Assembly (NCBI GenBank): GCA_024803745.1
Contig: JANJXV010001716.1
Coordinates: 1 to 64,000, forward strand
Source of the DNA: Megascapheus bottae
Lineage: Eukaryota > Chordata > Mammalia > Rodentia > Geomyidae
Direction: 5' to 3'
Length of the DNA: 64,000 nucleotides
The first letter of the stretch is position 1; every line of letters starts with the position of its first letter. Shown piece by piece: positions 1 to 10,826 of the stretch. The position numbers were made by a program, and so were the translations under genes. The notes beneath the pieces are model-generated. The model was not told the DNA's origin and made no database searches. It saw nothing but the letters and a program-made list of their open reading frames with translations.

Positions 1-48
1 GTGAAAAAGTGCATGGGTCCTAAGTTCAAGTTCTGGGACTGGCACGTA
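1..48 (+). repeat. Geo-type SINE, 3' end only
   Basis: The window opens inside the right-hand end of a tRNA-derived SINE, recognisable from 'cctaagttcaag' and 'gggactggcac'. The 5' part lies outside the window. A CA microsatellite has grown in its tail. Confidence 0.7.
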
Positions 49-70
49 CGCACACACACACACACACACA
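49..70. repeat. (CA)n microsatellite
   Basis: About eleven uninterrupted CA units directly follow the SINE tail. Confidence 0.95.
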
Positions 71-478
71 TTAAGTGACTCAACGCCACTGAGTTAATAC
101 ACAACGGAATGAGCAATAAAATCCTACCCCCAGCAATTCCCTGGTGGTTGCTAAAATTTGGTACAACTAGAAGGTAAAAAAAAAAAAAGATGGTGTCAGA
201 ACTACAGTGCAACAGGGTGGAACAAGCCAGAGGCCAGAAGGAGAGAAGGGAAAGAAAGAAAAAAATAAGAAGACTGAGCTCCTACTCTGTGCTAAGCACT
301 GGGGCCAATACTTTTCCTAAGCCTAGGAAAGTAGAAAAGCCGAAGGGAATAGACTCGGTCACAAAGAGGACATGCTAGAATCAGGCTCAGCCTTAGACAG
401 ATCTGGCTGCAAAGCCATGGACAGACAGTGCAAAGCTTGCAGCTGAGTAGCTTTGAGAAAACAGAAAGAGTTCCTGTG

Positions 479-775
479 TGTTGGGAGCCAGAGTGGAATC
501 AAACTGTACCTTGATTTGCATCAGACAATGGCTTTATTGTCTTATTGTTTTCTGGCCTTATTCTGTTTAAATGACCTGAGATTTACCATATGAATGTAAC
601 ACCTGGAAGTTCCTTGGGAAGAAGCGGGAGTTGAATAAATGAGGCAGTCTTTACTTGGGCTGCAGACATCCCGGACCCGGTGTGTCTGTCTCTCTTCTAT
701 TTTTTCCTAGTCCTTGCCCCCTATTTCAGGAACCCCAATCTGCGAACCCTAGTTTGCTGCCGGCTGGCCCCCGCA
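479..775 (+). mobile_element. Solo LTR, ERVK-like, with 6-bp target duplication
   Basis: A 297-bp segment opens with TGTTGGGAGCC and closes with CCCCGCA, the TG...CA boundaries of an LTR. It is flanked on both sides by CCTGTG (473-478 and 776-781), a perfect 6-bp target-site duplication typical of betaretrovirus-like (ERVK/IAP-class) elements. A poly(A) signal AATAAA lies at 634-639 in the same orientation. There is no internal retroviral sequence on either side, so this is a solo LTR left by recombination between two LTRs. The family assignment is from the start sequence and duplication length only. Confidence 0.8.
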
Positions 776-781
776 CCTGTG

Positions 782-2340
782 TACTCAACACAATGTCTGA
801 CTCCAGCAGGAAAATGACCTCTTTTCGCCCCAGATGCCACTGTAGAAATGCCCAACTGCTTGACTCTTGGAAGAATATTCTAGAGTCCATGTTCTGCCAC
901 TTGGTGGTTACCAGGCATTACAGCCTTTCCACTACCCCGTAGTCAGTAGCAGCCCACCAAGGCATTTAACTTTGCAGAGCAAACATTGGTTATCAGTTAG
1001 AATTCTTATCAAATGTCAATCCATGCTCTGCCATAATAGATGCCTAATTAATATGTCCTCACAGGTTGATGGATGCCAATTAAGTGCTTAAACAGTCCTT
1101 TCTATTTTAGTGCACGAGACAGTAATTGTACATTTCTCAGTTAAGTAACTTTGGAGTTAATTTTATGGTGGGCTTTTTAGAACATAATTGATATGTGCTC
1201 CTTTGATGTTGTTAAAGCCTATCAGTCCCTTCCTGAAAACAAAAATCAAATTATTCATCTCTAGGAGATGTAGGTACCATACACATACAGATGTAAAACA
1301 GGATCAAGAGGGATGGAGGAGAAGGAAAGAAAGAAAAGCAGTTCCACAGTTTCCTTCCTTCCTCCCTCGGTCCCCTGTAGTGCCTTTCTGGAATATTCTG
1401 GGAAGGGATCCTGCTTGCCTGGGACACCTATAGGACACCCAAGTAGGGATGTGTGGATGGCTGAGCCTTCAGTCCTGCACGCAGAAGACACATATGCATA
1501 TAAATATCTAGTCATCAGGTTTGGCTATGGCTTTCACCAGAGGAATTTAAAACACTTAGCTAAAGAGAGGCCAGAGAACTGAGCACAAAGGAAATGTTGG
1601 AGGCACTTAGCCTGGAGTAGGAGAGACAGAAACAAGCCCTTCACCTTGACCAGAAGAAGTAGGTCATTGATTCAGTAACTGTATCTCAGCTCCTGCCCCA
1701 TCTCAGCCAGGGATGCAGCAAACCCATAGATGCTCTAGCTGCTCCCTGTTGGATTCTGCCAGTAGAGGGCACTGGAGAGAAACTGCAAGGCTGGCAGAGG
1801 GCTCAGGGTTTTGCCTCCTCCTGTAGATCTCCTTACCCCATCCAGGCTTCTTCACCCTCCGAGGGTAGGCAGGAATCGGGTGCATTCTGCAGAGATGCTC
1901 ATCCGATCCACCCTCATCCACTGGAGAGAGCCCAGCCCTGGGCCCAACCTCACTCAGCAATCTGGGGCCTCTTCTGCTGACCTTAGAGATTTCAGACATC
2001 CATTCTCTTCCTTCATTCCTCCATCCGTGGGGTGAGAGCTCATTCCTGATACCACTCACTATGTCTGTGACACTCTAGAATCCCTTTGCGTGTTTTAGTG
2101 ACAGACTTTCACAATGGTATAGCTTGTGAGAAATGCTTTATATTAAATGTGCTCTGATTATTGATAATCCCTGTCCTATGACAGTACCCAGGTTGATGAG
2201 GAAGCACAGACTAGACCTGAAGAAACTTTTGCCAAGGACCATGGCACACACCTGTACCTAAAGAAAAAGGATGAATGGGTGAGGGGTCAGGTCTGGGAAG
2301 AAGGAAGGACTGGAAATGAGGAAGCCCTGTCACCAGCCTG
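782..2340. other. Intergenic, nothing recognised
   Basis: Mixed-composition sequence with short open frames on both strands, none with coding character. I recognise no repeat family or splice pattern here. Confidence 0.5.
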
Positions 2341-2360
2341 GCAAGGGAGGGTTGTTCTGA

Positions 2361-2427
2361 GTTGGAATCTGACTCTTTCTAGCAGGTTACCTAGCTTCTC
2401 TGTGCCTCGGTTTCCTCATTATGGAGG
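2361..2427 (+). repeat. MIR SINE relic
   Basis: The block 'ctagcttctctgtgcctcgg' followed by 'tttcctcatta' is the conserved core of the ancient mammalian MIR family, in forward orientation and diverged. Confidence 0.65.
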
Positions 2428-2581
2428 GGGGGGAACTTGCTGGGAGCCCCTGCCTTGTCAATTTGCTTTGTATATTTGATATTACATGGAAGTAGAGTGT
2501 CTGGCAAGAAAGAAAGGGGGAAAGAAAGCTCAAGTCCACACATCCACAAACACCGTCCTTGGGAGAAGTGGAGAGAGGTGG

Positions 2582-2640
2582 GTGAGGAAATGATGCTCAG
2601 AAAGGCTCGCGCCTGCCCAGGACCACACAGCCAGCTCTGG
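2582..2640 (-). repeat. MIR SINE relic, reverse
   Basis: The reverse-complement MIR core is visible as 'tgaggaaatgatgctcagaa' followed by 'ggaccacacagccag'. It is a separate copy from the one about 200 bp upstream. Confidence 0.6.
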
Positions 2641-3037
2641 CAGCTGCTCCCTGGGGACCCACAGCTGGGACAGGGAAGTGAATGACCTGCTCCACACAGC
2701 TGATGTGGGAGCTGCAGGTCACAGGTCTTGGGCCTGCCAGTCATGCCAGGAGCTGCTCAGATAGCATGGGCGGCTCACTGCATACTCTCCTCCCCAGTCC
2801 TGACCACGATGTCCTCAAGCTGTTGGAGCCAAGGTTGTGCCTTCACATACCCTAGGGCTCCTCCAGAGGCAATATCCACCCACAAACCCCTCTCCAGAGA
2901 GCTGAGAAGGGGGCTTTCAGGAGATCAGCCCCCCCCTGGCTGTATGAGAACACGCCTGGGAGGGGGCCTCTCAGATAAGGGTGGGGAGGGATGTGTTTCA
3001 TCAAGATTGTGGAAGGAAACCCTAGGATCTGGGTGTT

Positions 3038-3041
3038 GTGG
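3038..3041. other. Target-site duplication, left copy
   Basis: GTGG immediately precedes the TG of the left LTR. The same four bases follow the CA of the right LTR at 11404-11407. Confidence 0.85.
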
Positions 3042-3598
3042 TGTTATGCCCAAGTCTCAGGACGACCACCAAGAGACCACCGAGAATCAGACGTTCCGAA
3101 ATGCAAAAGCAAGGCTTTATTTAGGCGGGCTAGCTCCGGGCTCCGTCCTACACTCCCATACAGCGGGAGCCCAGGAGGAAGCCCTGAACAGCTTTTCTAC
3201 AGGGCTTTTAAAGGCAGACTACAGATTTACATCAACACAGCAATCAGCTATTGGAATGAGATAAGGTAGGGGTTAGGGACAGTTCAGGGCGGTTTGGAGC
3301 TAAGGGGGATTCCTATACCAGTAGAGTCCTAATTAGCTGTCTAAGGGTAGTTTTATGGTTTTAGAAAACAAATGCCATCCCTTGAATTTACGTGCGAGTT
3401 CTGCTTTGGAAAACAAATGCCATCCCTTGAATTTACACAGAGTTCTGGTTAATTTTAACACAGACAGGTCAGTTCCTGGGACTTAATGGCACCACAATTC
3501 TGTTTCTTTAATTTGGGTGCACTTTTGGGTCACTCACAGTTTAGATAAAAAACAAGACAGTTGCTGCTTCAGAATGGGGGCGCTTTTTTAGCTCTTCA
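3042..3598 (-). repeat. 3' LTR of the provirus
   Basis: Minus-strand reading runs U3 to U5. U3 holds a CCAAT box (3250-3254) and a TTTAAAAG TATA-like box (about 3206-3212), about 40 bp apart. The AATAAA poly(A) signal is at 3116-3121, and the end is TG...CA. U3 also carries a 28-bp direct repeat at 3364-3391 and 3409-3436 (period 45), the sort of arrangement that often houses enhancer sites. The length equals that of the 5' LTR. Confidence 0.93.
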
Positions 3599-3615
3599 TT
3601 CTCCCCTTTTCTTTT
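3599..3615 (-). promoter_or_regulatory. Polypurine tract
   Basis: On the minus strand AAAAGAAAAGGGGAGAA abuts the U3 start of the 3' LTR. This is the normal plus-strand DNA priming site of a retrovirus and it appears intact. Confidence 0.9.
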
Positions 3616-3619
3616 AGAC

Positions 3620-3960
3620 TAGTCAAATCTTTGACTATTTACCTCAGTAATTACACATAACATTAAAATAACCACCAGAGGTCCAATAATGGCTGAGGAT
3701 TAGGGAAGTTGCCCAGGGGGACCAGTTGTACAGCCTCTCATCTCATCCTTGGGACCCCTGTCTCTCCCTTTCTCGATCATCTAGTCTCTTCTTTATAGCT
3801 GCCAGGCTGTCTTTTATTACCCCAGCGTAGTTTGCTCAAAAGCAACATTCTTCTCCCATGGTGACACTCAAACCTCTAAGAACAATATATCTAGTCCTCT
3901 TCTGTTCTGGAGGACAACTTTAGCTAAGGACCTCAGTGAGTTAGTGAGCTTGTCAATTGA
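3620..3960 (-). pseudogene. env transmembrane-subunit remnant
   Basis: Reading the minus strand in segments gives the ectodomain of a gammaretrovirus-like transmembrane protein: a segment starting QNRRGLD near 3909, a Glu-Glu-Cys-Cys site about 45-60 bases later, a charged membrane-proximal stretch, an NWSPW motif and the start of a hydrophobic anchor. The pieces lie in more than one frame and several stops interrupt them. The first cysteine expected before the Cys-Cys pair is not visible. It cannot make an envelope protein. Confidence 0.8.
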
Positions 3961-4059
3961 CTTAGACATACATCTCAGGTCAGCATCTGTTTGGGACCCA
4001 AAAATGTCAAAAGTCCATTCCTCTGGGAGTCTGAAAGTCCAGGATTCTCACACGCCGTC

Positions 4060-4136
4060 TTCACCTTGGAGTGATGAACCCAGTAGCTCTTTCCTGCCAC
4101 CTTCTCAATGGTTGGAGTGTGGAGAATCACAGTGCA
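4060..4136 (-). pseudogene. Integrase C-terminal-like fragment
   Basis: A minus-strand segment reads TPTIEKVAGKSYWVHHSKVK. It resembles the small barrel domain at the very end of gammaretroviral integrase, where a TPT turn is followed by a W-[IV]-H-x-S-x-V-K end. It lies only about 150 bp upstream of the transmembrane remnant, so nearly all of the envelope surface subunit is gone. The family match is by pattern only. Confidence 0.55.
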
Positions 4137-4149
4137 GGTTCACTTGAGT

Positions 4150-7100
4150 GCCAGGGTACTGGAACATATCTGCAGATCAACTTGTAAGGCCTGTAAGGAC
4201 TGGATTGAATCATGGTTAACAGTGCCAGCCGAGATAACATATGGCTGGGGGGGCTAACAATTGTTACACTTGGGCAGACAGCATTCTATGGTTTGGAGGG
4301 GCATAGAGCATGCCCTCCCAGTTCTGCACGTAAGAAAGCCCTCACAACTAGGAAATATACATCCAAGCATAGCAACTCCTCAGGTGGGCACAAAGAATAG
4401 TTCCACATCAGTATACCAACCCTAACCCGGTTTGTATTATGGCTAACTCAATTACATGCCAATTTTATTGCAAGCTCCATTCTCAAGACATGCTCATACC
4501 GTCTACTACATACAGGAATTCTCTAGGATTTTTCTTTCTCCCTTTTTGTAGAACAAACATAAGACAATTCTTTCCAGATCCTCCCTTATCCATAAACTAT
4601 TCTTCTGTTTTCGCAATTCCTTTCCAAAGGTTTTATTTACTAAACGTTTTCTCTCTTCTTTACCTGACTATAGCCCTCATTCACATTTAGCACCTCTCAC
4701 ACCTAGGCTGTTCAGCACTGGATGGAAAATTCCCTTCACCCATCCAGTCATCATAATGGCTGCAAAAACCTAGGGGACTTTGAATTTAGTACAGAATGTC
4801 CCATCACCAAGAGTTTAGTTCCAGTCCTCTCAGGAAACAACTGTGAGGTGGTGGAGGAATCAGGCAGCACAGCAGCTCCAATGGAATGTCACACCTCCGG
4901 CTGGGTCGCCTGCAAATTTCTAAAGAAGTTTAACCTAAGGCCTGACTTTGGTGAATTCTCCCAATGCTTTCCTCGTTGCTTTACCTGAGCACACTCATTT
5001 TTGTAGGCTGGCACCCCATTGGTTTTTAAGACAGTATAGGGTTGAGAATCCAAAGTAATACCAGGGTGACAACTTTAGTAACCAGATTAAACGAGACTAA
5101 GATTCTCTAGACAGGCACAGAAGACTTGAACCTGTAGCCATTCCCCACAAGCGCAGTCTCCACTCTTGCACATCTGTTACTATTTTTCTCCATGCCTCTA
5201 ACTTATGCTGTCTTAATTTAAAAAAAACAAAAAACAAAAAACAAAAAAACAAAAAAAACAACTCTTTGGTCCCTTTATCTAAAGGGGATTGATGGGTGAC
5301 GATCCGTCTTCTATAACTTCTTCAGGCTGACTCAGGGGCGTTGTCTCTATGCCTAGCCAGGGACCCTAAAAACTTAGCCTATTTTACCAAGAGGTTGCCA
5401 AGATTACATATCAGGAGTGATATTTTACTCCAAATGGGGGGTCATGTAAAGCATTTAACAACTGCACAAACTTTTTCTTTGGCTACAACAGTGCAGCTTA
5501 TTTAGTACCCATTTGCAAAGGCATTTTCCTGATTATCTGGGTAACTTAATCCCTGCGACTCTATGCTTCAGTTGCCAGATCTAAACAGATAATAGGGACA
5601 CAAGCCTCACATCCACAAACTTTCCTGAATTTGTGGCTGGTGTCAAACCAAAATTCGCTCAGTTAGGACTTTAAACTATCCTCTATCACAGATGATTGAC
5701 AAGTTCCTGCCCAGTTATGAAAGGCATGGACCTTAGTAAGGCATGCTTACAGACTATTCTATGACCTCCTGGCTCTGATTAATTTTGAATGGCCAAGTAC
5801 GAGTGACTCTAGGATCTGACACCATCTCTGCCATCCAAGTAGAGGCTTTCTGCACCTGGAGGCTTTTGTCCCAGTAGTGTCTCTCCACGCAGGGATAAAC
5901 ATCCCATTGGCATTTCACTTTGTTGGTTGCTGGACTTGAACTCGGGGCCTGGGCACTGTCCCTCAACTCTCCAGCTCAAGGCTAGCACTCTGCCACTTTG
6001 AGCTCCAAAGCAACTTTGCCCCAGCATTCTGCTGGCAGATTAGACACCACAGTCTCACAGGGACTTTGCTTTGCCCGGGCTGGCTTGAAACTGCAGCTTT
6101 CAGATCAATGAGTCCAATTAAAGCAACAAGTGGTCAACACAGAAATAGTCTCTAAGCATGAGCTTACCTGGAACTTGGTAAGAGCCAAAGTTACATCTGA
6201 ATAAGGATTGCTGTCCTTCGCCATGGGCCAGCTGGAAATTGCTATAAGAAGACTTACAAGAGCAGGCTGAATAGCAATTAAGCAATCATTTTGGTAGTCC
6301 TAATTTTCCTTTTTTTTTTTTTCTCTCTCTTGAAACAAACATTTAGGACAACTTCACTTTCAAATTTTGTTCAGAAACCCATTTCCAATGTTCTGTAAAA
6401 CTTTTACTGATGTTTGCTTGAACAATTAACACTTTAGCCTTTATTTGCATTTGAAAAATCTTTAAGGGCCCAAGAAACCCCCCTTTGCCTTCAGGCTTCC
6501 TTTTAGAAGAGTCTTTCTCTCTCTCTCTCTCTTTTTTTTTTTTTCTGCAGTCTAGATTACTGCCTAGAACTCCAACGACAGTTTAAACTCAAATAAGTTT
6601 TCCTTAATGCAAGAACTACAAACATCCTCAGTACACCAAAAGTCTAAGTCTGGACTTAGTTTTCTTCTTTTTCTAAAATACGTTCAATTGCAATCCGGTG
6701 GCATAAAACCAAATCATACAAAGATAAACTTTTAAACATTCCTTTAAAAACTCTTTTCCCAATTTAATACATTTTAGGGGGCAGTTTAAGAAACACTAAT
6801 CACATCACCTCTGACAATGATAAACAAATTCTGACACTTATCTCCAAATTGGACCTCAAGGTAATAAATTCCAAATTCCCTAATACCTCTGTGCTAAACA
6901 GTTACAATGTTTACAATGTAAACAGTTCAATGCATTACAATAACAGATTTTTTTTTTAAATTCAGATTTCAGAATCTTTAGAAAAATCCTATTAACCAGT
7001 TTCTCTTTAAAATAATGCAATAATCCTTTGAGACACTGTAGAACATTGAAAGCTAATACTTTTTCTTGAAGTTTACACTTAGATTTACTCAATTGCCTTA

Positions 7101-8590
7101 GTGTTTCAAATATGAGCTCATCCATTCTTTTACACAGCATGCTGACAATTTAACCTTGAACTTGTTCACTCACACCCATTCGCACACACATTCACACTCA
7201 AAGATCTTAAAGCGCGCAAAATTAATACCGGCCGTTCATTTTCCGGAAATTCTAGTATCATGAGGATTTTTTTTTTTCCAATCTTATTCTTAGAGGTGAC
7301 AACCAGGTTTTAAAACAAAGCTTTTTAACAAGGCAACTTAGTTGAAATTTATTCTTCCAGAGTTTGTTTCTGATATCGGACATATTACTTTTTGCAGATG
7401 AAAGTTGGGTGGGAGTCTTAAACCTAGGAGAACTAAGACTGCAGTCTGTGTCCTGCCACCAACTGCCTCCAGACTGTCACTTCAGCAGGTTGTTGGGAAA
7501 AAGGTAACTGGACTAAGTCTGCAGCTGCTTTGTCTGACTTTGGCTCACGTCAACTGCAGCGAGGGGGAGGGGCCATACCAGGCCCTAGACCTACCCCCGG
7601 TGGGGCCAAAACTTTTACTTCCTAGAAATATTCAAATAGTTAACAAAGATGTGTGCGTGAGCACACACACAAAAAACCACATATTTAGAACTGGTACAAT
7701 TTCAAAGACAAAACTGCACAAGGAAAAATACCCAAGGAAAAATACCCAAGGAAAAACCAGAACAAGACAGAGAAGCAGAGGCTTTTAAGTAACTCCTAAA
7801 CTCCTGATGACATGCCTGGAAAGACCATGGTGCCCTGAACTCAGAAGGCGCCTCTCCTACAGAGATTTCCATTCCCTGGTACCCCGCAGGCAGGGGCCAT
7901 CCTAACCTACCTACAAAAGGCTCTCAAACAAAACCAGACATTGACTTATAGCAAGAAAATTGGACTTAATCAGATACACTTAACACAAAAACATGAACTC
8001 AGAAGAATGTTCTCACCAAACAGCTTACTTAGATTCAGACTTATCTTGCTGGTGGGACTCTCAGACAAGCTCTGTTACCAACAAGAAACCCAGAAGCGGG
8101 GTTAAGGTGTCCCTTGACCACCCAGGCCTTAGAGAGCTTGCTGCATCCAACTTTTTCCTCTCTGTTTTAGGCCCACAGTGCACTTTCAAAACAAAACAAA
8201 ACAAAACACAGACATACAGGAGGTCGGCCGATTTCTACTTACCTCTGGAGGCCTTTACTTTTCCCCTGGGCATCTTTCCCCCCCAAAAAAAATTTGTTAA
8301 GAGGAATGGGGAAAAAAAAAGGAACAAAAACAATCCTTTATCTCAATAGCATACAAATTATCAGGAATTGATGAAAGACTTGGGAGCCCTGGCCTGGCTG
8401 CATAAACCTGTATTTTCCTGGCCCTTTTGGTAACAGAAATAGGGAATTTTGAAGCTGTTTCTATACTAATTTTAATAGCTCCAATTGTTTTTCTGCCAAT
8501 AGGCTGCTGCTCCATCCATACACGGTCATATGATTTTCAACTGTGGCCCCTAGAATTGAGGGGCAGTTTTATGCCAATTTTTCCCTTGTA
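4150..8590. other. Unassigned central block of the provirus
   Basis: About 4.4 kb lies between the two integrase-like fragments. I recognise no protease, polymerase or surface-envelope motif in any frame. The block holds an A-rich run (5220-5261), pyrimidine runs (6310-6330, 6515-6545), a triplicated 'aaggaaaaatacccaagg' unit (7720-7758), a degenerate SINE (about 5928-6107) and a duplicated roughly 50-bp segment (7294-7345 and 8590-8646). It may be captured genomic DNA, sequence from another element, or viral sequence decayed beyond reading. Confidence 0.5.
5928..6107 (-). repeat. Degenerate Geo-type SINE inside the provirus
   Basis: The reverse-oriented SINE is shown by 'gacttgaactcggggcctgg', 'gctcaaggctagcactctgc' and 'gcccgggctggcttgaaact', which are the landmarks of the other copies in this window in the same order. 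It has lost the outer part of the left arm and is more diverged than most other copies. Confidence 0.75.
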
Positions 8591-8642
8591 GGTGAGAACC
8601 CGGTTTGAAACAAAACTTTTTTTTTTTTACAAGACAACTTAA

Positions 8643-9053
8643 TTACATAAGGAATTTAACAAATGGAAAGGTAGGGACAGAGGCAGAATCATAAAGGGCT
8701 TTGAGTTGGGGCCACACTCTCTTGTACACGAGCTGTAGATAATCAAACGTAGGCAAAAATTCAACATCATCCAGGTCAGTTAATAGATCAGTCTGGAGAC
8801 TAGGAACCATGGGTGTGTGTGCGGTGTCCATACATTATTTCAAAAGGATTAAAGCCTAGATGATAGGGAGAATTCCTTACTCTATATAGAGCAAAAGGAA
8901 GAAGTGACACAGAGTCCACGCCAGTCTCTAAGGCCAATTTGGTTAAAGTCTCTTTCAGGGTCCGATTCATTGTTTCTACCTGTCCTGAACTCTGGGGTCA
9001 GTAAGCACAATGCAACTTCCAATCTGACCCCAGGGCAGAGGCTATTCCCTGAC
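8643..9053 (-). pseudogene. Late integrase (catalytic core) remnant
   Basis: Directly after the nucleocapsid stop the minus strand reads SQGIASALGSDWKLHCAY, a stop, then [18 protein letters not shown] and [11 protein letters not shown]. This is the second half of a gammaretroviral integrase core. The glutamate of the D,D-35-E triad lies in GQVE. The zinc-binding N-terminus and both catalytic aspartates are absent. A continuing frame (8643-8831) covers the next domain and ends in a stop. No activity is possible. Confidence 0.85.
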
Positions 9054-10306
9054 TTACTTTTGAGACAAAGGTTGAAAGTCCTTCCTTCTATTCTTGGGGC
9101 ATTCTTTGGCCCAGTGCCCTTCTTTCTTGCAATAAGCACATTGGTCACATTGGTTTTTCCCTAATTTCAGTCTTCTATTTTTATCCTCTGGCTTGCCAAT
9201 GGTGGCTAGGAGCACCTGCTCCATTTGCTTTGCTGTCTATCTAAATTCTTCTTTATCTGTCTTTCCTGTCTCCTGTCTCTCTTGTAAAGACACACCTTGC
9301 CTGATTGCTACAAAGGGATGCATTGGTGGAAGAAAATCTCTTTCTCTTATTATACACTTTCTCTGCCACAGCTTACTAGTTCTCTTAGTCCTTTATCGCC
9401 TAGTCATTCCAAGGACTGCAATTTCTTCCTGATGTCTGGTGCTGCCTGGTTAATAAAGGCTAAAATAACTGCTTGTCTGCTCTCTTCCAGATCAGGATTA
9501 TAAGGGATGTACTGCTTGAAGGTTGCCATGACTCTCTCTAGATAAGCTGCTGGACTCTCAGTAGCACCCTGCTTAACATCCTAAACTTTGGTCATATTAG
9601 TAGGCTTGCGAGCTGCAGTCTTGAGACCTGCCAACAGAGCCTGGCGATAGACCTGGAGCCGCTCCTTACCTCCTGCTTCATAGTAGTCCCAGTTGGGGTG
9701 TTCAGAAGGGAAGGCTCTGGGTAGGGTCTGTGATGGGGTCTCCCGTGGGGCACGGGACAAGTTTCTTGATGTTTTCTAGGATTCTGTTCCTTTCCTTGGT
9801 GGTGAACAGAACTCCCAGGAGCTGCTGGCAGTCATCCCAGGTTGGCTAGTGGGTAAAGAGAACAGTTTCAAGCAAATGAATTAAATCCTGGGGTTTCTCA
9901 GAAAGGGGTGTTCTGAGTATGCCAATTGTAAAGGCCAGTAATGGAACTGTTGCCGACCATCTGCATCCTCAGGACCTAAAGGGCAAAGGGGAAGAGCAGC
10001 AGAATTAGGAGGAGGTGTAACTCCTAGGCTCTGGTGAATTGACTGGGCAGGACCCCCTGGAGTGGAGGGCACAGCTGGAGCCTTTTCATTTTCAAAGTTC
10101 TCCTTCATCACCTTAGGTGGAGTTAACTGGGGTGGGGAGTATGAAGAGGGAAATGTCTCCTCCTCCGCGCTCCCTCCCTGGAGGACGGGCAGGTATAACT
10201 TCTCTTTTTCCTTTCTTAATAGTTACATTTTGGTTTTGAGCTGTTTCCTTAACTTCTTTCCAGTGAGCTAGCGTCAAGTCCAAGGGCTAGATGGAGTATT
10301 ACCCAG
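9054..10306 (-). pseudogene. gag remnant (matrix to nucleocapsid)
   Basis: The minus strand retains a matrix-like N-terminus (LDLTLAHWKEVKE near 10290-10230), a proline-rich p12/capsid junction with QFHYWPL (about 9925-9945), the capsid C-terminal region, and a nucleocapsid zinc knuckle of C-X2-C-X4-H-X4-C form ([14 protein letters not shown], about 9099-9141) closing at a TAA (9054-9056). Where the initiator would be expected the sequence is CTG GGT (10304-10306) rather than ATG. A frame change separates that from the matrix segment, much of matrix is missing, and capsid has frame changes and stops. Confidence 0.85.
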
Positions 10307-10826
10307 GGTTTTCAGTCTCGTCAGTCGTTCAGTCCACAGAATAACAATATGCCAGTCGTTCAGTCCACAGAATAACAATATGCAAGACAAATATCAAGAA
10401 AACACAAAACACACAGGCCTGAGCTTTACAAGACTTACTAGATGGAGATCTCCCACGTTGGCCTGCTGACTCCTGTGGAGAAACAGAAGGAGCAGACCCA
10501 AGATCAAGGTGGGCCAGTTTAGTCTCGGTTAGGAGACTTCCCGGTCAGTGCCGGTCAAAGACCAGACTGACTTACGCCCTACGAGTACCAATTTACTAGG
10601 AAGGGGTTCCAGGGACCCCCTTCTACGAGCGGAGGGTCTGGGACGTCTCCCAGTCCCTCCTGGGTTGCCGTACAAGCGCGTCCGCTTCGGCAATCCCTTC
10701 GAGAAATACGAGTTGGAGCGGCCGTCCTCAAGCGAGTGAGACAGACAGACAGATGACAAGACAAGACAAATCAACAGCGCTGTTTCCTTACCTTCGGGGT
10801 CTAGGGTCTCGGGGGTCTTTGGGGGT
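10307..10826 (-). promoter_or_regulatory. Proviral leader (packaging region)
   Basis: About 520 bp between the primer binding site and gag has no long frame. It contains a 31-bp perfect tandem duplication (10322-10352, 10353-10383) and a CTGT repeat run near 10740. In gammaretroviruses this interval carries the splice donor and packaging signal. I infer the role from position. A minus-strand GAAGGTAAGG near 10789-10798 is a good splice-donor candidate. Confidence 0.6.

Noticed and set aside
2728..3264. 178-codon plus-strand frame
   Set aside because: It runs antisense through the proviral LTR and intergenic flank; the same residues recur at 10851-11069 because the LTR is duplicated.
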